Below are positions 36,611 through 45,304 of a stretch of 64,000 nt of DNA, piece by piece. The stretch is from Prevotella herbatica (lineage in GTDB: Bacteria; Bacteroidota; Bacteroidia; Bacteroidales; Bacteroidaceae). Made by a program: the position numbers and the translations under genes. The notes beneath the pieces are model-generated. The model worked only from the letters and a program-made list of their open reading frames with translations. It searched no databases and had not been told where the DNA came from. The DNA lies in assembly GCF_017347605.1 (NCBI RefSeq), contig NZ_AP024484.1, positions 2,742,501 through 2,806,500 of the forward strand, in the 5' to 3' direction. Each line of letters starts with the position of its first letter. Position 1 is the first letter of the stretch.

Positions 36611-36644
36611 GAAGGATGTAGTTTTCACTACATCCTTTTTTTTA
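36611..36644 (+). terminator. Bidirectional terminator after tRNA-Thr
   Basis: AAGGATGTAGT-TTTC-ACTACATCC stem followed by nine T; the left flank is A-rich, so it can also end the minus-strand WG-repeat gene. Confidence 0.85.
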
Positions 36645-37316
36645 TGCTTGTTTAGCTCCGTATCTGTCTATAAGTATATGTTTCTTACCTTGTATACCTT
36701 CAAAATAAGGTGGCTCACACCTTAGTTGCATATCGTCATAAATAAACTCAGCAATCACGGTGTCTTTTCCGTCAGGTAGTATAAGTCCCATTTTTCCGTT
36801 CTTCTTTGCGATAACAGGCATCATACATAAATCATCAACATATACGTATGGTGTCCTCAGAAAATCATAAAGTGGGTGTATGAGGATTTTTCCTTCATGA
36901 TCTTTAATGCCAAACTTTCCGTTTTCTTCAAACACACTATGAAACTTGATGTATTTTCTTTTTATTCGCTGTATATATGCTACTGTTTTTCTAGGATTGC
37001 TTATCATTCTATGCCAGTAACTGTATGTGTCAGAGTAGTTAGCTGCAGCCCTCACAATCACCATTTTCCAATCAAGTCCACTAATAGCTTTTCTGTTTAG
37101 GTCTATGTATTTAGCAATGGCTTTTTCTTTTTCAGGAACACTTAGTTTCGACAGCGATTCCTCAAATCTCATCATAATATTTTTTGAACCCGACATGCCT
37201 TTTATGTATCTGTGTATCTGTCTTGACATTTCACAGCATACAAATTTGTCTATTTCCGCCAACTCAATTTTGTCAACGTATAGCTCTTCGAAATTATCAG
37301 CTGTTATTCTTTTCAT
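36642..37316 (-). CDS. WG-repeat-like protein
   Basis: 224 residues, no signal peptide. The second half contains repeats of the WG type: ENGKFGIKDHEGKILIHPLY, then KKNGKMGLILPDGKDTVIAEF, and a third partial one ending in LIDRYG. The N-terminal half is helical and unfamiliar. WG-repeat proteins are common and mostly uncharacterised in Bacteroidetes. Transcribed alone. Confidence 0.65.
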   Translation of the reverse strand: MKRITADNFEELYVDKIELAEIDKFVCCEMSRQIHRYIKGMSGSKNIMMRFEESLSKLSVPEKEKAIAKYIDLNRKAISGLDWKMVIVRAAANYSDTYSYWHRMISNPRKTVAYIQRIKRKYIKFHSVFEENGKFGIKDHEGKILIHPLYDFLRTPYVYVDDLCMMPVIAKKNGKMGLILPDGKDTVIAEFIYDDMQLRCEPPYFEGIQGKKHILIDRYGAKQA

Positions 37317-37505
37317 AATATTTACCTCCGTTTCTCCAAAAATACGAACTTTTCCTGATTCAGTAAAATTTTTAATCGTTAAATTGCTAAAACTATGTTA
37401 TAAAACACGTCTTAACTAATATTAACCACATAGAGGTCACAAATGTTACCTTATTATATAATCATTTTCTTCTACCTTTGCCGACAATAATAAGACGTAG
37501 AAAAT

Positions 37506-38042
37506 ATGAATACTATTTATTCTTTTGAGCAATGGGATATCGATTTATTGGTTGATTACATTCAGAAAGTTCATCATCGTGGGATACGAGAAAAAGGCCC
37601 AAAGGTGCTTAATAAATTAATAGCTGTGGCAGAAATCCACAAGGCAGACGCTCCAAATCTTCTAAAGGTAACAGATCATTTCCGTAATTCTCTTTATGAT
37701 CTTGATGTGCATTGCAGTAAGGAGGATAACATTCTCTATCTTTATGTTTTAGAGATGTACGAGGCTTATGCGCAAGGTCACACAGTTCCGCCGTTTCATT
37801 GCGGAAGTGTTCAGAGTCCAATAAATGCAATGATGGCTGATCATGACGAGGAAATATCACGTCATAATCGCATAGCCGATTTGACTAATAACTACACTGC
37901 TCCAGATTCTTCTGATGATTATTATGTAGAAGCAATGCAATTATTGCGAGAATTTCGTCAGGCATTGGATGAACATGTGGCGATTGAAAACAAGGTTCTT
38001 TTCCCGATGGCTGTTAAATTGGAGACAATGGTACTGCGCTAG
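37506..38042 (+). CDS. Hemerythrin-domain protein (RIC/ScdA C-terminal type)
   Basis: 178 residues. His/Glu pattern of a hemerythrin four-helix bundle: IQKVHHRGI, DLDVHCSKEDNILY, MMADHDEEISRHNRIADL and ALDEHVAIENKVLFPMA. This corresponds to the di-iron domain of RIC (YtfE/ScdA), which repairs iron-sulfur clusters after nitric-oxide stress; the N-terminal ScdA_N domain is absent, as in several Bacteroidetes homologues. A TACCTTTG -7 box lies at 37473-37480. Stand-alone gene. Confidence 0.8.
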   Translation: MNTIYSFEQWDIDLLVDYIQKVHHRGIREKGPKVLNKLIAVAEIHKADAPNLLKVTDHFRNSLYDLDVHCSKEDNILYLYVLEMYEAYAQGHTVPPFHCGSVQSPINAMMADHDEEISRHNRIADLTNNYTAPDSSDDYYVEAMQLLREFRQALDEHVAIENKVLFPMAVKLETMVLR

Positions 38043-38119
38043 AAAACGTCTTGAAAGGCAATAAAACGGCAATTATTTTTAAAGAAAAGCGATTTTTTTT
38101 GAAAAAAGTTTCAGAAATA

Positions 38120-38151
38120 TTTGGAGGATTAAAAAATATCCATTACTTTTG
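38120..38151 (+). promoter_or_regulatory. tRNA-Ser promoter
   Basis: TTTG at 38120-38123, 20 bp, TACTTTTG at 38144-38151. Confidence 0.65.
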
Positions 38152-38186
38152 CACTCGCTTTAAGAAACCAAGCTAACATCATCAAT

Positions 38187-38271
38187 GGAGAGATGGTAGA
38201 GCGGTCGATTACAGCAGTCTTGAAAACTGCCGTACCGAGAGGTACCGGGGGTTCGAATCCCTCTCTCTCCG
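38187..38271 (+). tRNA. tRNA-Ser (TGA)
   Basis: 85 nt, type II with a long variable arm (CCGTACCGAGAGGTACCGG). Acceptor GGAGAGA / TCTCTCC, anticodon loop CT-TGA-AA (serine, codon TCA), T arm with GGTTCGAATCC. Discriminator G. CCA not encoded. Confidence 0.95.
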
Positions 38272-38272
38272 C

Positions 38273-38307
38273 AAAGTCCTCAGTATTATTACTGAGGACT
38301 TTTTTTT
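38273..38307 (+). terminator. tRNA-Ser terminator
   Basis: AAGTCCTCAGTA-TTAT-TACTGAGGACTT stem with a run of eight T. The whole element is repeated about 890 bp downstream (39160-39196). Confidence 0.9.
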
Positions 38308-38471
38308 ATTTATTGCTGTATGTAAATTATTATGGCTAAGTTCGGGCGACTCTGTGCCTACTGATATACATGTTGTATCAATAAGTAGTTTCTTTAATTT
38401 AAATAGACCTCATATTCAACTTATTATATAGAAATGATTGGCATTCCGAAAATATTTTGTATCTTCGCCTT

Positions 38472-38837
38472 ATGAATATTCTAACTGACATTTTTGTGGT
38501 GCTTGTGGTCATAGAGTTCGTGTATATTTTCTATCTCGAAACTATTGCTACAACATCAAGGAAAACTTCCGAGACCTTCGGTATGACCAAGGAGGTTTTG
38601 GAGGGTAAGAATGTGAATGTACTTCTGAAAAATCAGGGAGTGTACAACCTTCTTATTGCCGTGATGCTATTAATTGCCTTGTTTATCATGCACTCTAAAG
38701 GAACGATAGTCCTTCTACTGAACTATATCATAATCGTAGCTGCTTACGGAGCCGTTAGTTCTAACCCGAAAATATTCCCTAAACAGGGCGGACTAGCACT
38801 TATCGCGCTTATATTATTATTGATCTTCGGTATATGA
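38472..38837 (+). CDS. DUF1304-type membrane protein
   Basis: 121 residues from ATG 38472; a TATCTTCG -7-like box at 38460-38467 excludes the earlier TTG and makes the message almost leaderless. Four hydrophobic segments (IFVVLVVIEFVYIFYLETIA, LLIAVMLLIALFIM, IVLLLNYIIIVAAYGAV, LALIALILLLIFGI) and the motif NQGVYNLLIA fit DUF1304. Function unknown. It sits between two copies of the tRNA-Ser 3' flank. Confidence 0.75.
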   Translation: MNILTDIFVVLVVIEFVYIFYLETIATTSRKTSETFGMTKEVLEGKNVNVLLKNQGVYNLLIAVMLLIALFIMHSKGTIVLLLNYIIIVAAYGAVSSNPKIFPKQGGLALIALILLLIFGI

Positions 38838-39099
38838 TTTTCGGAAAGAGTACTTTGATATTTTGCAGTTGATGGATGGAGTCAGCACGACAGAGGATTC
38901 CTGTGCCCGATGTAGCATCTAGGAGCTGAGTTTCGATAAACAGAACCAAGTGATACGTATGGAACTGGATTCACATCTCGATGATGATACCTGCAATGAC
39001 TTCTGCTCTCAGTTTCCTACAAGTGGATATTTTGAGAGTGAAGGCCCATATGGTTTACAATTCAAATCGATAACCATTACGCTTTATAGAACCTCATGA
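38838..39099 (+). pseudogene. Gene remnant with an in-frame stop
   Basis: A single frame gives YDFRKEYFDILQLMDGVST...CARCSI, then TAG (38920-38922), then ELSFDKQNQVIRMELDSHLD ... GLQFKSITITLYRTS and a stop at 39097-39099. Codon use looks coding on both sides of the stop, so this is a recently broken small gene. No start codon suits the first part. Family not recognised. Confidence 0.55.
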
Positions 39100-39145
39100 G
39101 CTGGTTATTATATAAATAAAAGGCATACGAGGGTAAGGGATCATT

Positions 39146-39222
39146 ATCCCTCTCCTTCTGCAAAGTCCTCAGTATTATTACTGAGGACTTTTTTTTCTTA
39201 TTGCTGTATATAAATTATTATA
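39146..39222. repeat. Second copy of the tRNA-Ser 3' flank
   Basis: 39160-39196 is identical to 38271-38307 (37 bp: last base of the tRNA plus terminator); similarity continues for about 25 bp on the right and a few CCCTCTC bases on the left. The pattern is that of an attachment-site duplication at a tRNA end. Confidence 0.65.
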
Positions 39223-39269
39223 CAGCTTTGGTCTAAAGTTTAATTTAAAAGTTTAGGCTCAGTTCCTAT

Positions 39270-39400
39270 TTGCGCAGATAAACAGCAAACAACGTGAACA
39301 GCATTGTCTCCACTATGTGGTATCTGTCTTTCTCTGCGTCCTCTGCTTTAGCAGATACTGCAAATATATACAGTAAGGAGTATTAGTGGGGAATCGTTCT
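39270..39400. repeat. CGCAGA-type repeats at the edge of the right arm
   Basis: GCGCAGATAAACAGCAAAC, then CTTTCTCTGCGTCCTCTGC and TTTAGCAGATACTGCAAAT. They match the segment at 11.5-11.7 kb in inverted order and mark the inner border of the right arm of the duplication. Confidence 0.6.
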
Positions 39401-39544
39401 GTCTATTATTTTGAACAATATATATAATCCGTATTTAAATAATAAAGATTCGTGTGTTATTAAATTTAAAATAAGATTGTACTTTCTTTTTATTAGTTTT
39501 TGATTTGTATATTTGTAATTCACTTTTTAAATCATTATTATTTT

Positions 39545-40423
39545 ATGAAAGTAACATTCTCTTCTTTTACACAGACATGTATTAACAAACAAAAAAGTTG
39601 CGGGAGCTTTTCTACTGCCCACCTTTATGGTTGTGCCGCTCACTCTTTCAGTGAGTATCTCGGACGTGACACCATCCGCTTCGGGGACATCACTACCCAA
39701 GCCCTGAAACTCTATGAGAAATACCTTATTCGTACTTCCCATTCCTTCAACACCATTTCTACTTACATGCGTATGCTCCGTGCCATCTACAACAAGGCGG
39801 TGATGGCTGGTCTTGCCCGATTTGTGTTCAACCTGTTCCATGATGTGTTCACGGGCATAGACAGAAACCACAAGAAGGCACTCGACGAATCTAATTTGAA
39901 GGAGATCTTGACTGGTGAGGTGAAAAGCCTAGCTCTGAAACGGGTTCAGTTAATGGCAGCAGCCATGTACCGACTTTGTGGAATGCCGTTTGTTGATTTG
40001 CAGCATCTTGGCATTCATTCGGTTATGGACGGTGTGTTGAAATACAACCGCCAGAAGACAGGGAGCTGTGTCAACATTCCCGTAAATAGAAATGTTCGCA
40101 ACCTCATCAAGCTTCTCCCTATATCAGATTTAGACCTCAGCACGGAGATCGGCTACAAACGCTATCAGTCATTGCTTCGCAATTTCAATGCCGGTCTTAA
40201 ACGTCTTGCAAAAGCCTTTGGCGTTAAGGTTTGCATTTCTTCCTACACCTTCCGTCATTCCTGGGCTACGAATGCGCTCCGCCATCATGTGCCAGTGGAG
40301 GTAATCAGTTCCGCCCTCGGCCATTCCGACATCAGGACCACACAGATATACTTAAAAGGTTTTGATGCAGAAGAAATAGGAAAGGCAAACAGCAAAGTCT
40401 GCAAATGTCTGAATGTAAGATAA
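39545..40423 (+). CDS. Tyrosine recombinase of the second pilus operon
   Basis: 292 residues from ATG 39545, the start conserved in all three copies (the frame is open 15 codons upstream, in AT-rich leader). Differs from the left copy at only about nine residues (for example SCVNIPV for SSVNIPV, FGVKVC for FGLKIS). Catalytic residues as in the left copy: Lys171, Arg237, His260, Tyr269, with Cys at 145 in place of the usual Arg of the RGM motif. It precedes the invertible segment by 62 bp. Confidence 0.85.
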   Translation: MKVTFSSFTQTCINKQKSCGSFSTAHLYGCAAHSFSEYLGRDTIRFGDITTQALKLYEKYLIRTSHSFNTISTYMRMLRAIYNKAVMAGLARFVFNLFHDVFTGIDRNHKKALDESNLKEILTGEVKSLALKRVQLMAAAMYRLCGMPFVDLQHLGIHSVMDGVLKYNRQKTGSCVNIPVNRNVRNLIKLLPISDLDLSTEIGYKRYQSLLRNFNAGLKRLAKAFGVKVCISSYTFRHSWATNALRHHVPVEVISSALGHSDIRTTQIYLKGFDAEEIGKANSKVCKCLNVR

Positions 40424-40485
40424 GTATCAATGATTAGCCTTTTAAAAAGATATCAATAAATATCGAAAGTAAATAAAAAATGTAG

Positions 40486-40776
40486 CCGTTACTTTGTAAG
40501 TAACAGATACAACTAATTGTTGGGCAAATGTAGTTATTAATTTATTAAGTTATATACTAATTTGCATTTATTAACTAAAAAATAATAAAAACCAATAAAA
40601 AACATAACCAACGGGACATATGTAATCTTAATGCGTTTGATATAAACACATTTTAAACATAATTCGATGTACATATTGTTATCCAACGGTAGCACCTATC
40701 CGCTGGTTAGTTCCCTTTTTGTCTATTCTTATCCAACATTATTCCCCAATCCTTTCTGTTACTTACAAAGTAACGG
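40486..40776 (+). promoter_or_regulatory. Invertible promoter segment, second pilus operon
   Basis: A 22-bp perfect inverted repeat (40486-40507 and 40755-40776) with core GTTACTT-TGT-AAGTAAC bounds 247 bp. The -7 box TACATTTG lies on the minus strand (complement of 40525-40532), facing the recombinase, so the operon looks OFF. If inverted, the box would lie about 40 bp inside the downstream repeat, giving a leader of about 60 nt before the DUF3575 start at 40806. Confidence 0.7.
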
Positions 40777-40805
40777 AACGTGTAATAATAGAATAGATAA
40801 ATTGG

Positions 40806-41405
40806 ATGAGTAAATTAAAATTTCATAGTACGAATTTTAGAATAAGTGATATTATATTAAAGTCATTTTTGGTTTTATTGGTATCCCTTTCGTCATTGCG
40901 CCTTCAAGCGCAATATGTCGCCCTGAAGTCCAATCTGGTCTACGATGCCATAGCCGTGCCTTCGCTCGGTACCGAGGTGCGCCTTGACAGCACCCTTACC
41001 CTGAATGTTTCTTCTACCTATTGCCCTATATCATATAATGAGAACCGTAAATGGAAGAACTGGTCAGTCCAGTACGAAGCCCGTCACTGGTTCCGCAAGG
41101 CTTTCAACGGTCCTTACATAGGAGTTTTCGGCATTCACGGAGGCTTCAACTTAAGCCGCATTCCCTTTTTTCATCTTTCCCATCACCGTGCTGAAGGCAA
41201 CTTCAACGGTGCGGGACTCACTTTCGGCTGGCATAGGATTCTTTCACCTCATTGGGGCATAGATACTTCCTTGTCTGCCGGCTACCTGCACTTGCGCTAC
41301 CGCCATTACCGGGAAGGACGTTACGGCTACCATGAATATACAAGGAGCAGTGACTACTTCGGTCCTGTAGGACTTTCGGTGTCTTTGGTGTACATAATAA
41401 GATAA
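40806..41405 (+). CDS. DUF3575 outer-membrane protein, second operon
   Basis: 199 residues, same architecture as the left copy: signal segment to LRLQAQ, then the small beta-barrel. It differs in clusters: VYDAIAVPSLG where copies 1 and 3 read LYDALCIPSLG, and HEYTRSSDYFGPVGLSV where copies 1 and 3 read LEYTKSHDYVGPVSLS. The patchy pattern points to gene conversion among the operons. First gene of the pilus transcript. Confidence 0.8.
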   Translation: MSKLKFHSTNFRISDIILKSFLVLLVSLSSLRLQAQYVALKSNLVYDAIAVPSLGTEVRLDSTLTLNVSSTYCPISYNENRKWKNWSVQYEARHWFRKAFNGPYIGVFGIHGGFNLSRIPFFHLSHHRAEGNFNGAGLTFGWHRILSPHWGIDTSLSAGYLHLRYRHYREGRYGYHEYTRSSDYFGPVGLSVSLVYIIR

Positions 41406-41432
41406 TAACAATGAAATAATATTTATAGAGAA

Positions 41433-42902
41433 ATGAAACTATTACAATCTGCATTCTTTCTTCTTGCCTTCTGCGGAGTAGCACCCGCAGCATCCGCCCA
41501 GACTGTCTACGGCGGTCAGATCTACGTCAATTCAGAGAACTTTACCCGTCAGGGAGACCTTCTCCGTGTGCGCATGAAGGTAAGCTATGACAGCAGCGTT
41601 GTGGGAAGCTGCGAGGCACTGACATTTACTCCTGTCCTAAAGACAGACAGTGCGGTTTCCGTGCTTTCCTCAGTGGTCATCAACGGTCGTGAGCGAGAGC
41701 GCGATGCTCACCGTACAGAGGTCCTTTCAGAGGTCCGCCGTAATATCCCCATCGTTGTCAAGGACAGTCATGCCGCCAAGCGCTACTTCATCTACGACAC
41801 CACCGTTCCTTATAAGGACTGGATGCAGGACTGCCGCATGTATGTAGAGAGTGAGGAACTTAACTGTCAGGGCAGGAAAGGTCATGTCTACGAGGACCTT
41901 GTGCTGAAGAACATCTACCTCCATGACATGAGTAACGACAATCCCGATCCCAATGTTCACTATTATAATCTGATGGACTATGTACAGTTCCTTCAGCCAC
42001 AGGGCTCAGATATAGATAAGTTCCACCGCAGCGGAGAGATTTCGATCTTCGGTAACAAGGCACTCGCCAAACTCAGTGGCAGCAGATTCAACCACACCGT
42101 GTTCAATACTATTGCCTCTGATGTGAAAAGCGAACTTCAGCGTTACGGCACAAGCCTTGTTGGTCTTCGTATCAATGGCTTTGGTGCTCCTATCGGCAAC
42201 TATCGCCGTAACGAGAGTGAGGCAATGGAGCGTTCTCTTGATTTGAAGAAGTTCCTGATGAAGCAGAAGCTCACCAACCGTAACGACCTTAACGTAAGCT
42301 GGCTTGCAGAGGACTGGGATAGTATCTCTTCACTTGTAGCAGGTAGCGGCATGAACCTTCGCGATGCTGTTGTAGATATCATTAAGAATATCGACGTAGT
42401 CAACGGTCGTGAGCGTGAGATTGAGAATTTAGGACTGGGTATGCCGTATGCTTATATGAACCGCTTCATCTTCCCTAAGGTCTATCGCATCAAATATACG
42501 CTTACTTTCCGTCACGACGGCTTCGACAGCAATTCAGCCATGCAGCATCTTGGTTCCAACCCTGCAACAATGACGCTGGGTGAACTCTATGCCACAGCAG
42601 GATTCTACAAGAAGGGCTCTCGCGAGTACAATGATATATTGGATTTGACAGCTCGTCTTTTCCCAGATAATGCCGAAGCTAATATCAATGCAGCCGGTGT
42701 AGCCCTGACACGTAACGATGTAACGCTTGCGCATAAGTATCTTAAGCGTTGGGAGACAGATCCAAGAGCCTACTGCAATATGGGCCTCCTTTATCTTAGC
42801 GAGGGCAATCGTGATAAGGCAGAGGTTTACCTGAAGATGGCAAAGGCAGCCGGAGTTACTCAGGCAGACAGAGCCCTGAGCGAGCTGATGAAGATTAAAT
42901 AA
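41433..42902 (+). CDS. DUF3868-type pilus protein, second operon
   Basis: 489 residues, signal peptide to ASAQ, DUF3868 part, OmpA-like motif (RINGFGAPIGNYRRNESEAM) and C-terminal TPR-like helices, as in the left copy. About 97% identical to it; differences gather at the signal peptide (FCGVAPA), around SIFGNKA and at the C-terminus (TQADRALSELMKIK). The 27-bp gap after DUF3575 and the leader AATAATATTTATAGAGAA are the same in all three operons. Confidence 0.75.
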   Translation: MKLLQSAFFLLAFCGVAPAASAQTVYGGQIYVNSENFTRQGDLLRVRMKVSYDSSVVGSCEALTFTPVLKTDSAVSVLSSVVINGRERERDAHRTEVLSEVRRNIPIVVKDSHAAKRYFIYDTTVPYKDWMQDCRMYVESEELNCQGRKGHVYEDLVLKNIYLHDMSNDNPDPNVHYYNLMDYVQFLQPQGSDIDKFHRSGEISIFGNKALAKLSGSRFNHTVFNTIASDVKSELQRYGTSLVGLRINGFGAPIGNYRRNESEAMERSLDLKKFLMKQKLTNRNDLNVSWLAEDWDSISSLVAGSGMNLRDAVVDIIKNIDVVNGREREIENLGLGMPYAYMNRFIFPKVYRIKYTLTFRHDGFDSNSAMQHLGSNPATMTLGELYATAGFYKKGSREYNDILDLTARLFPDNAEANINAAGVALTRNDVTLAHKYLKRWETDPRAYCNMGLLYLSEGNRDKAEVYLKMAKAAGVTQADRALSELMKIK

Positions 42903-42959
42903 AGCATAATCAACAAAGTAAATAAAACGATTGATAATTAATATAGTAAATAAAGCCTT

Positions 42960-44081
42960 ATGAAACATACATTATACATATCATCACTATTGGCGGCATG
43001 TATGCTTCTATTCTCCTGTGCGTCGGACAATACCGTCGTACCGGAGAACGGCACTCCTGAGCATGCCTCCGTCAATATATCGCTCTCAACAGGCATTGTA
43101 AGTTCAGGTGCCAAATCCGCAACGCGGTCCACTGGTGTTCTGCCTACGGACAAGGGTGGAACAGTCGGCGCCAACGAGGGAACTCTGAATCATATATGCG
43201 TGGGACTGTTTAACACCAATGACAAACTTGTGACGCTTTATGAGTATGATTACAAAGGAGATGAAAAAGTCCCCACCCGTACAGACGCAGTCAAGATGCT
43301 TGTCTTTGCCAATGTGCCTACCGGTGCATTTGTAGGAAAGTACACAGTAAGTGACTTCTATACAGTAGCCCAGGACTTAGGCTATACTTCCTCTGTAGAC
43401 GGTAAGACTAAGACCGGCGTTACTTCATTCAACTCGCAGAGCATGAAGTCGCTGCCGATGATGTCTGATGTGAAGACTTTAAACTGGGGCTCAGGTACAA
43501 CTCTGAATCCTACAGTAACCCTGAACCGTATGGTTGCACGCGTTGCCCTGACAAATATAACCTACAACTTCACTGGTTCATATACAGGTTGTACTTTTGC
43601 TCCTACGGAGATATTCATGTATAATGCCAGCAACTCTCTGACCAACTGGAATACGAAGTCTGTCAGCGGTAGCGTGAGTGGTGAGAACATCCCAGCAAAT
43701 GCAAACACAGCCTATCTGGGCAGTGGAACTATCAGTTCATTCAGTAGTAGCAGTCCCTATTACTTCTATGTCTTTCCCAACAGCAGTACAACGGTACCGA
43801 CCAAGTTGGTTATCAAGGGAACGTTTACCACAAAGAGTGGCACGACATATACAACATATTATCCAATCACGGTAAACAGTTCAGCCACAGGCAACATTAT
43901 TTCCACTGTTACAGGTGGAACTGGTGACTCAAAGATTCTGAGCAACACCACATACGGTCTTGCTGTAACCATATCTGGAACAGGCGTTAACAGCGTATCT
44001 GATGAACTGACAGCGACCAATGTGACCGTTACCACCAGTGTAGATGGTTATACAAATGCCACAACTGCGGAACACTTTTAG
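42960..44081 (+). CDS. Fimbrillin lacking the lectin domain, second operon
   Basis: 373 residues: lipobox LFSC (Cys20), S-A-T-R site (Arg56, in a 7-residue longer linker), and the same Mfa-like pilin domain as the 600-residue left copy. It ends ...NATTAEHF-stop, exactly where the left copy continues into FGPAVGD and the DUF1566/lectin domain. The sequence after the stop (TTTCTAAGG..TAACGA) matches the left copy's sequence after its own stop. The simplest reading is a clean deletion of about 700 bp that removed the lectin cassette but left a working pilin. Confidence 0.8.
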   Translation: MKHTLYISSLLAACMLLFSCASDNTVVPENGTPEHASVNISLSTGIVSSGAKSATRSTGVLPTDKGGTVGANEGTLNHICVGLFNTNDKLVTLYEYDYKGDEKVPTRTDAVKMLVFANVPTGAFVGKYTVSDFYTVAQDLGYTSSVDGKTKTGVTSFNSQSMKSLPMMSDVKTLNWGSGTTLNPTVTLNRMVARVALTNITYNFTGSYTGCTFAPTEIFMYNASNSLTNWNTKSVSGSVSGENIPANANTAYLGSGTISSFSSSSPYYFYVFPNSSTTVPTKLVIKGTFTTKSGTTYTTYYPITVNSSATGNIISTVTGGTGDSKILSNTTYGLAVTISGTGVNSVSDELTATNVTVTTSVDGYTNATTAEHF

Positions 44082-44168
44082 TTTTCTAAGGTTTAACGAT
44101 ACAATTCGATTGTAATTCATTAAATAACAAATACATAGAATTAAGAATACAATTAAAAGAATTAGATT

Positions 44169-45272
44169 ATGAATAAAAATTATTTGCTTTTATCAGCAGT
44201 GTTATCAGTATTATTGATGACATCCTGCTCTTCTTCCGACACGGAAGAAGGAACTATAACCAAAGGTAATCCAGCAGTTGTCAACTTGCAACTTAACGGA
44301 AAGTCTATGACCCGTTCAACCCCTTCTGATAATGAAAAGTATATCAAAGAAGGTCAGGCTGCAGCCTTTGATGCTTCCGGTGCCATAGTAGGAACCGTAC
44401 AGAGCTTTTTAACAAGCACTTCTGCAACTCCTACTATCAGTACCACGACACAGGCTACTCAAGTTAGTGTAGTTGCTAATCCTGGTTCTACTTCTACATT
44501 TACGAGCATTGTAAATAAGACCAACCTGGAAGCAGTGACTACAGACTTGGCTAGTACAGCAAGCTCTGTTAAGACTGCAAATAGTCAGGACGAGAAAACG
44601 CTTCCAAAGTATGGTAATGCAACCCTTACTTTCGGCACTGATTCCAAGGCAAGTCCAATAGTTGACATGTACAACCTTGTAGGAAGGATAAAGTTGAATT
44701 CCATCAAAACCAACTTTACCGGAACGGGTTATGTAGATGCTACATTTACTCCGAAGGAAGTATTCCTTTATAATGCCAACACTGTCAGCACATTCGGCGG
44801 TACTGGTTCTTCTCCACAGACTGGTGAGAATACTGATAAAGCAGGTACTTATGCAGTTGCAAGTCCTACAGATTACTATTATCTGAGTTCAGGTCCTATT
44901 TCAAGCTATAATGAGACTTCTCCTACTGTCTATACGTTCTATACATTCCCTAACACAAGCGCAGCTACTCCTACAAAGCTAGTAATCAAAGGAGAGTTTA
45001 AACCCAAAGACGGCGATCCTGAAGTTGTTTATTATCCAATCACAATAAACAAATTGCAGACTAATACAACTATCACAAAGAATGGAACAGACCGTCCTGC
45101 AAATGATGAAAACGACTCAAAGATTGTAAAAAGTACAAGCTATGAAGTAATCATCACAATCAGTGGCAAGGGTATGGACGATCCTGGAAAGGACATTACT
45201 CCTTCTGAGGCAACAATCACAATGAATGTGAAGGACTGGACTGATTATGTTCAGGACGTAACTGTTAAGTAA
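44169..45272 (+). CDS. Type V pilus fimbrillin, second operon (probable major subunit)
   Basis: 367 residues; lipobox LMTSC (Cys20), M-T-R-S site at Arg49. Mfa-like body with FLYNANTVSTFGG, YYLSSGPISS and FYTFPNTSA; ends NVKDWTDYVQDVTVK. Clearly more diverged from the left copy than the flanking anchor and DUF3868 genes, with substitutions spread over surface-like Ser/Thr/Lys segments (KTANSQDEKTLPKYG vs ATAPNSQDATKLPKYG), as expected of an exposed shaft subunit under antigenic selection. Confidence 0.75.
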   Translation: MNKNYLLLSAVLSVLLMTSCSSSDTEEGTITKGNPAVVNLQLNGKSMTRSTPSDNEKYIKEGQAAAFDASGAIVGTVQSFLTSTSATPTISTTTQATQVSVVANPGSTSTFTSIVNKTNLEAVTTDLASTASSVKTANSQDEKTLPKYGNATLTFGTDSKASPIVDMYNLVGRIKLNSIKTNFTGTGYVDATFTPKEVFLYNANTVSTFGGTGSSPQTGENTDKAGTYAVASPTDYYYLSSGPISSYNETSPTVYTFYTFPNTSAATPTKLVIKGEFKPKDGDPEVVYYPITINKLQTNTTITKNGTDRPANDENDSKIVKSTSYEVIITISGKGMDDPGKDITPSEATITMNVKDWTDYVQDVTVK

Positions 45273-45304
45273 AGATATAGAATACAATAAAACGAAATCG
45301 TATT

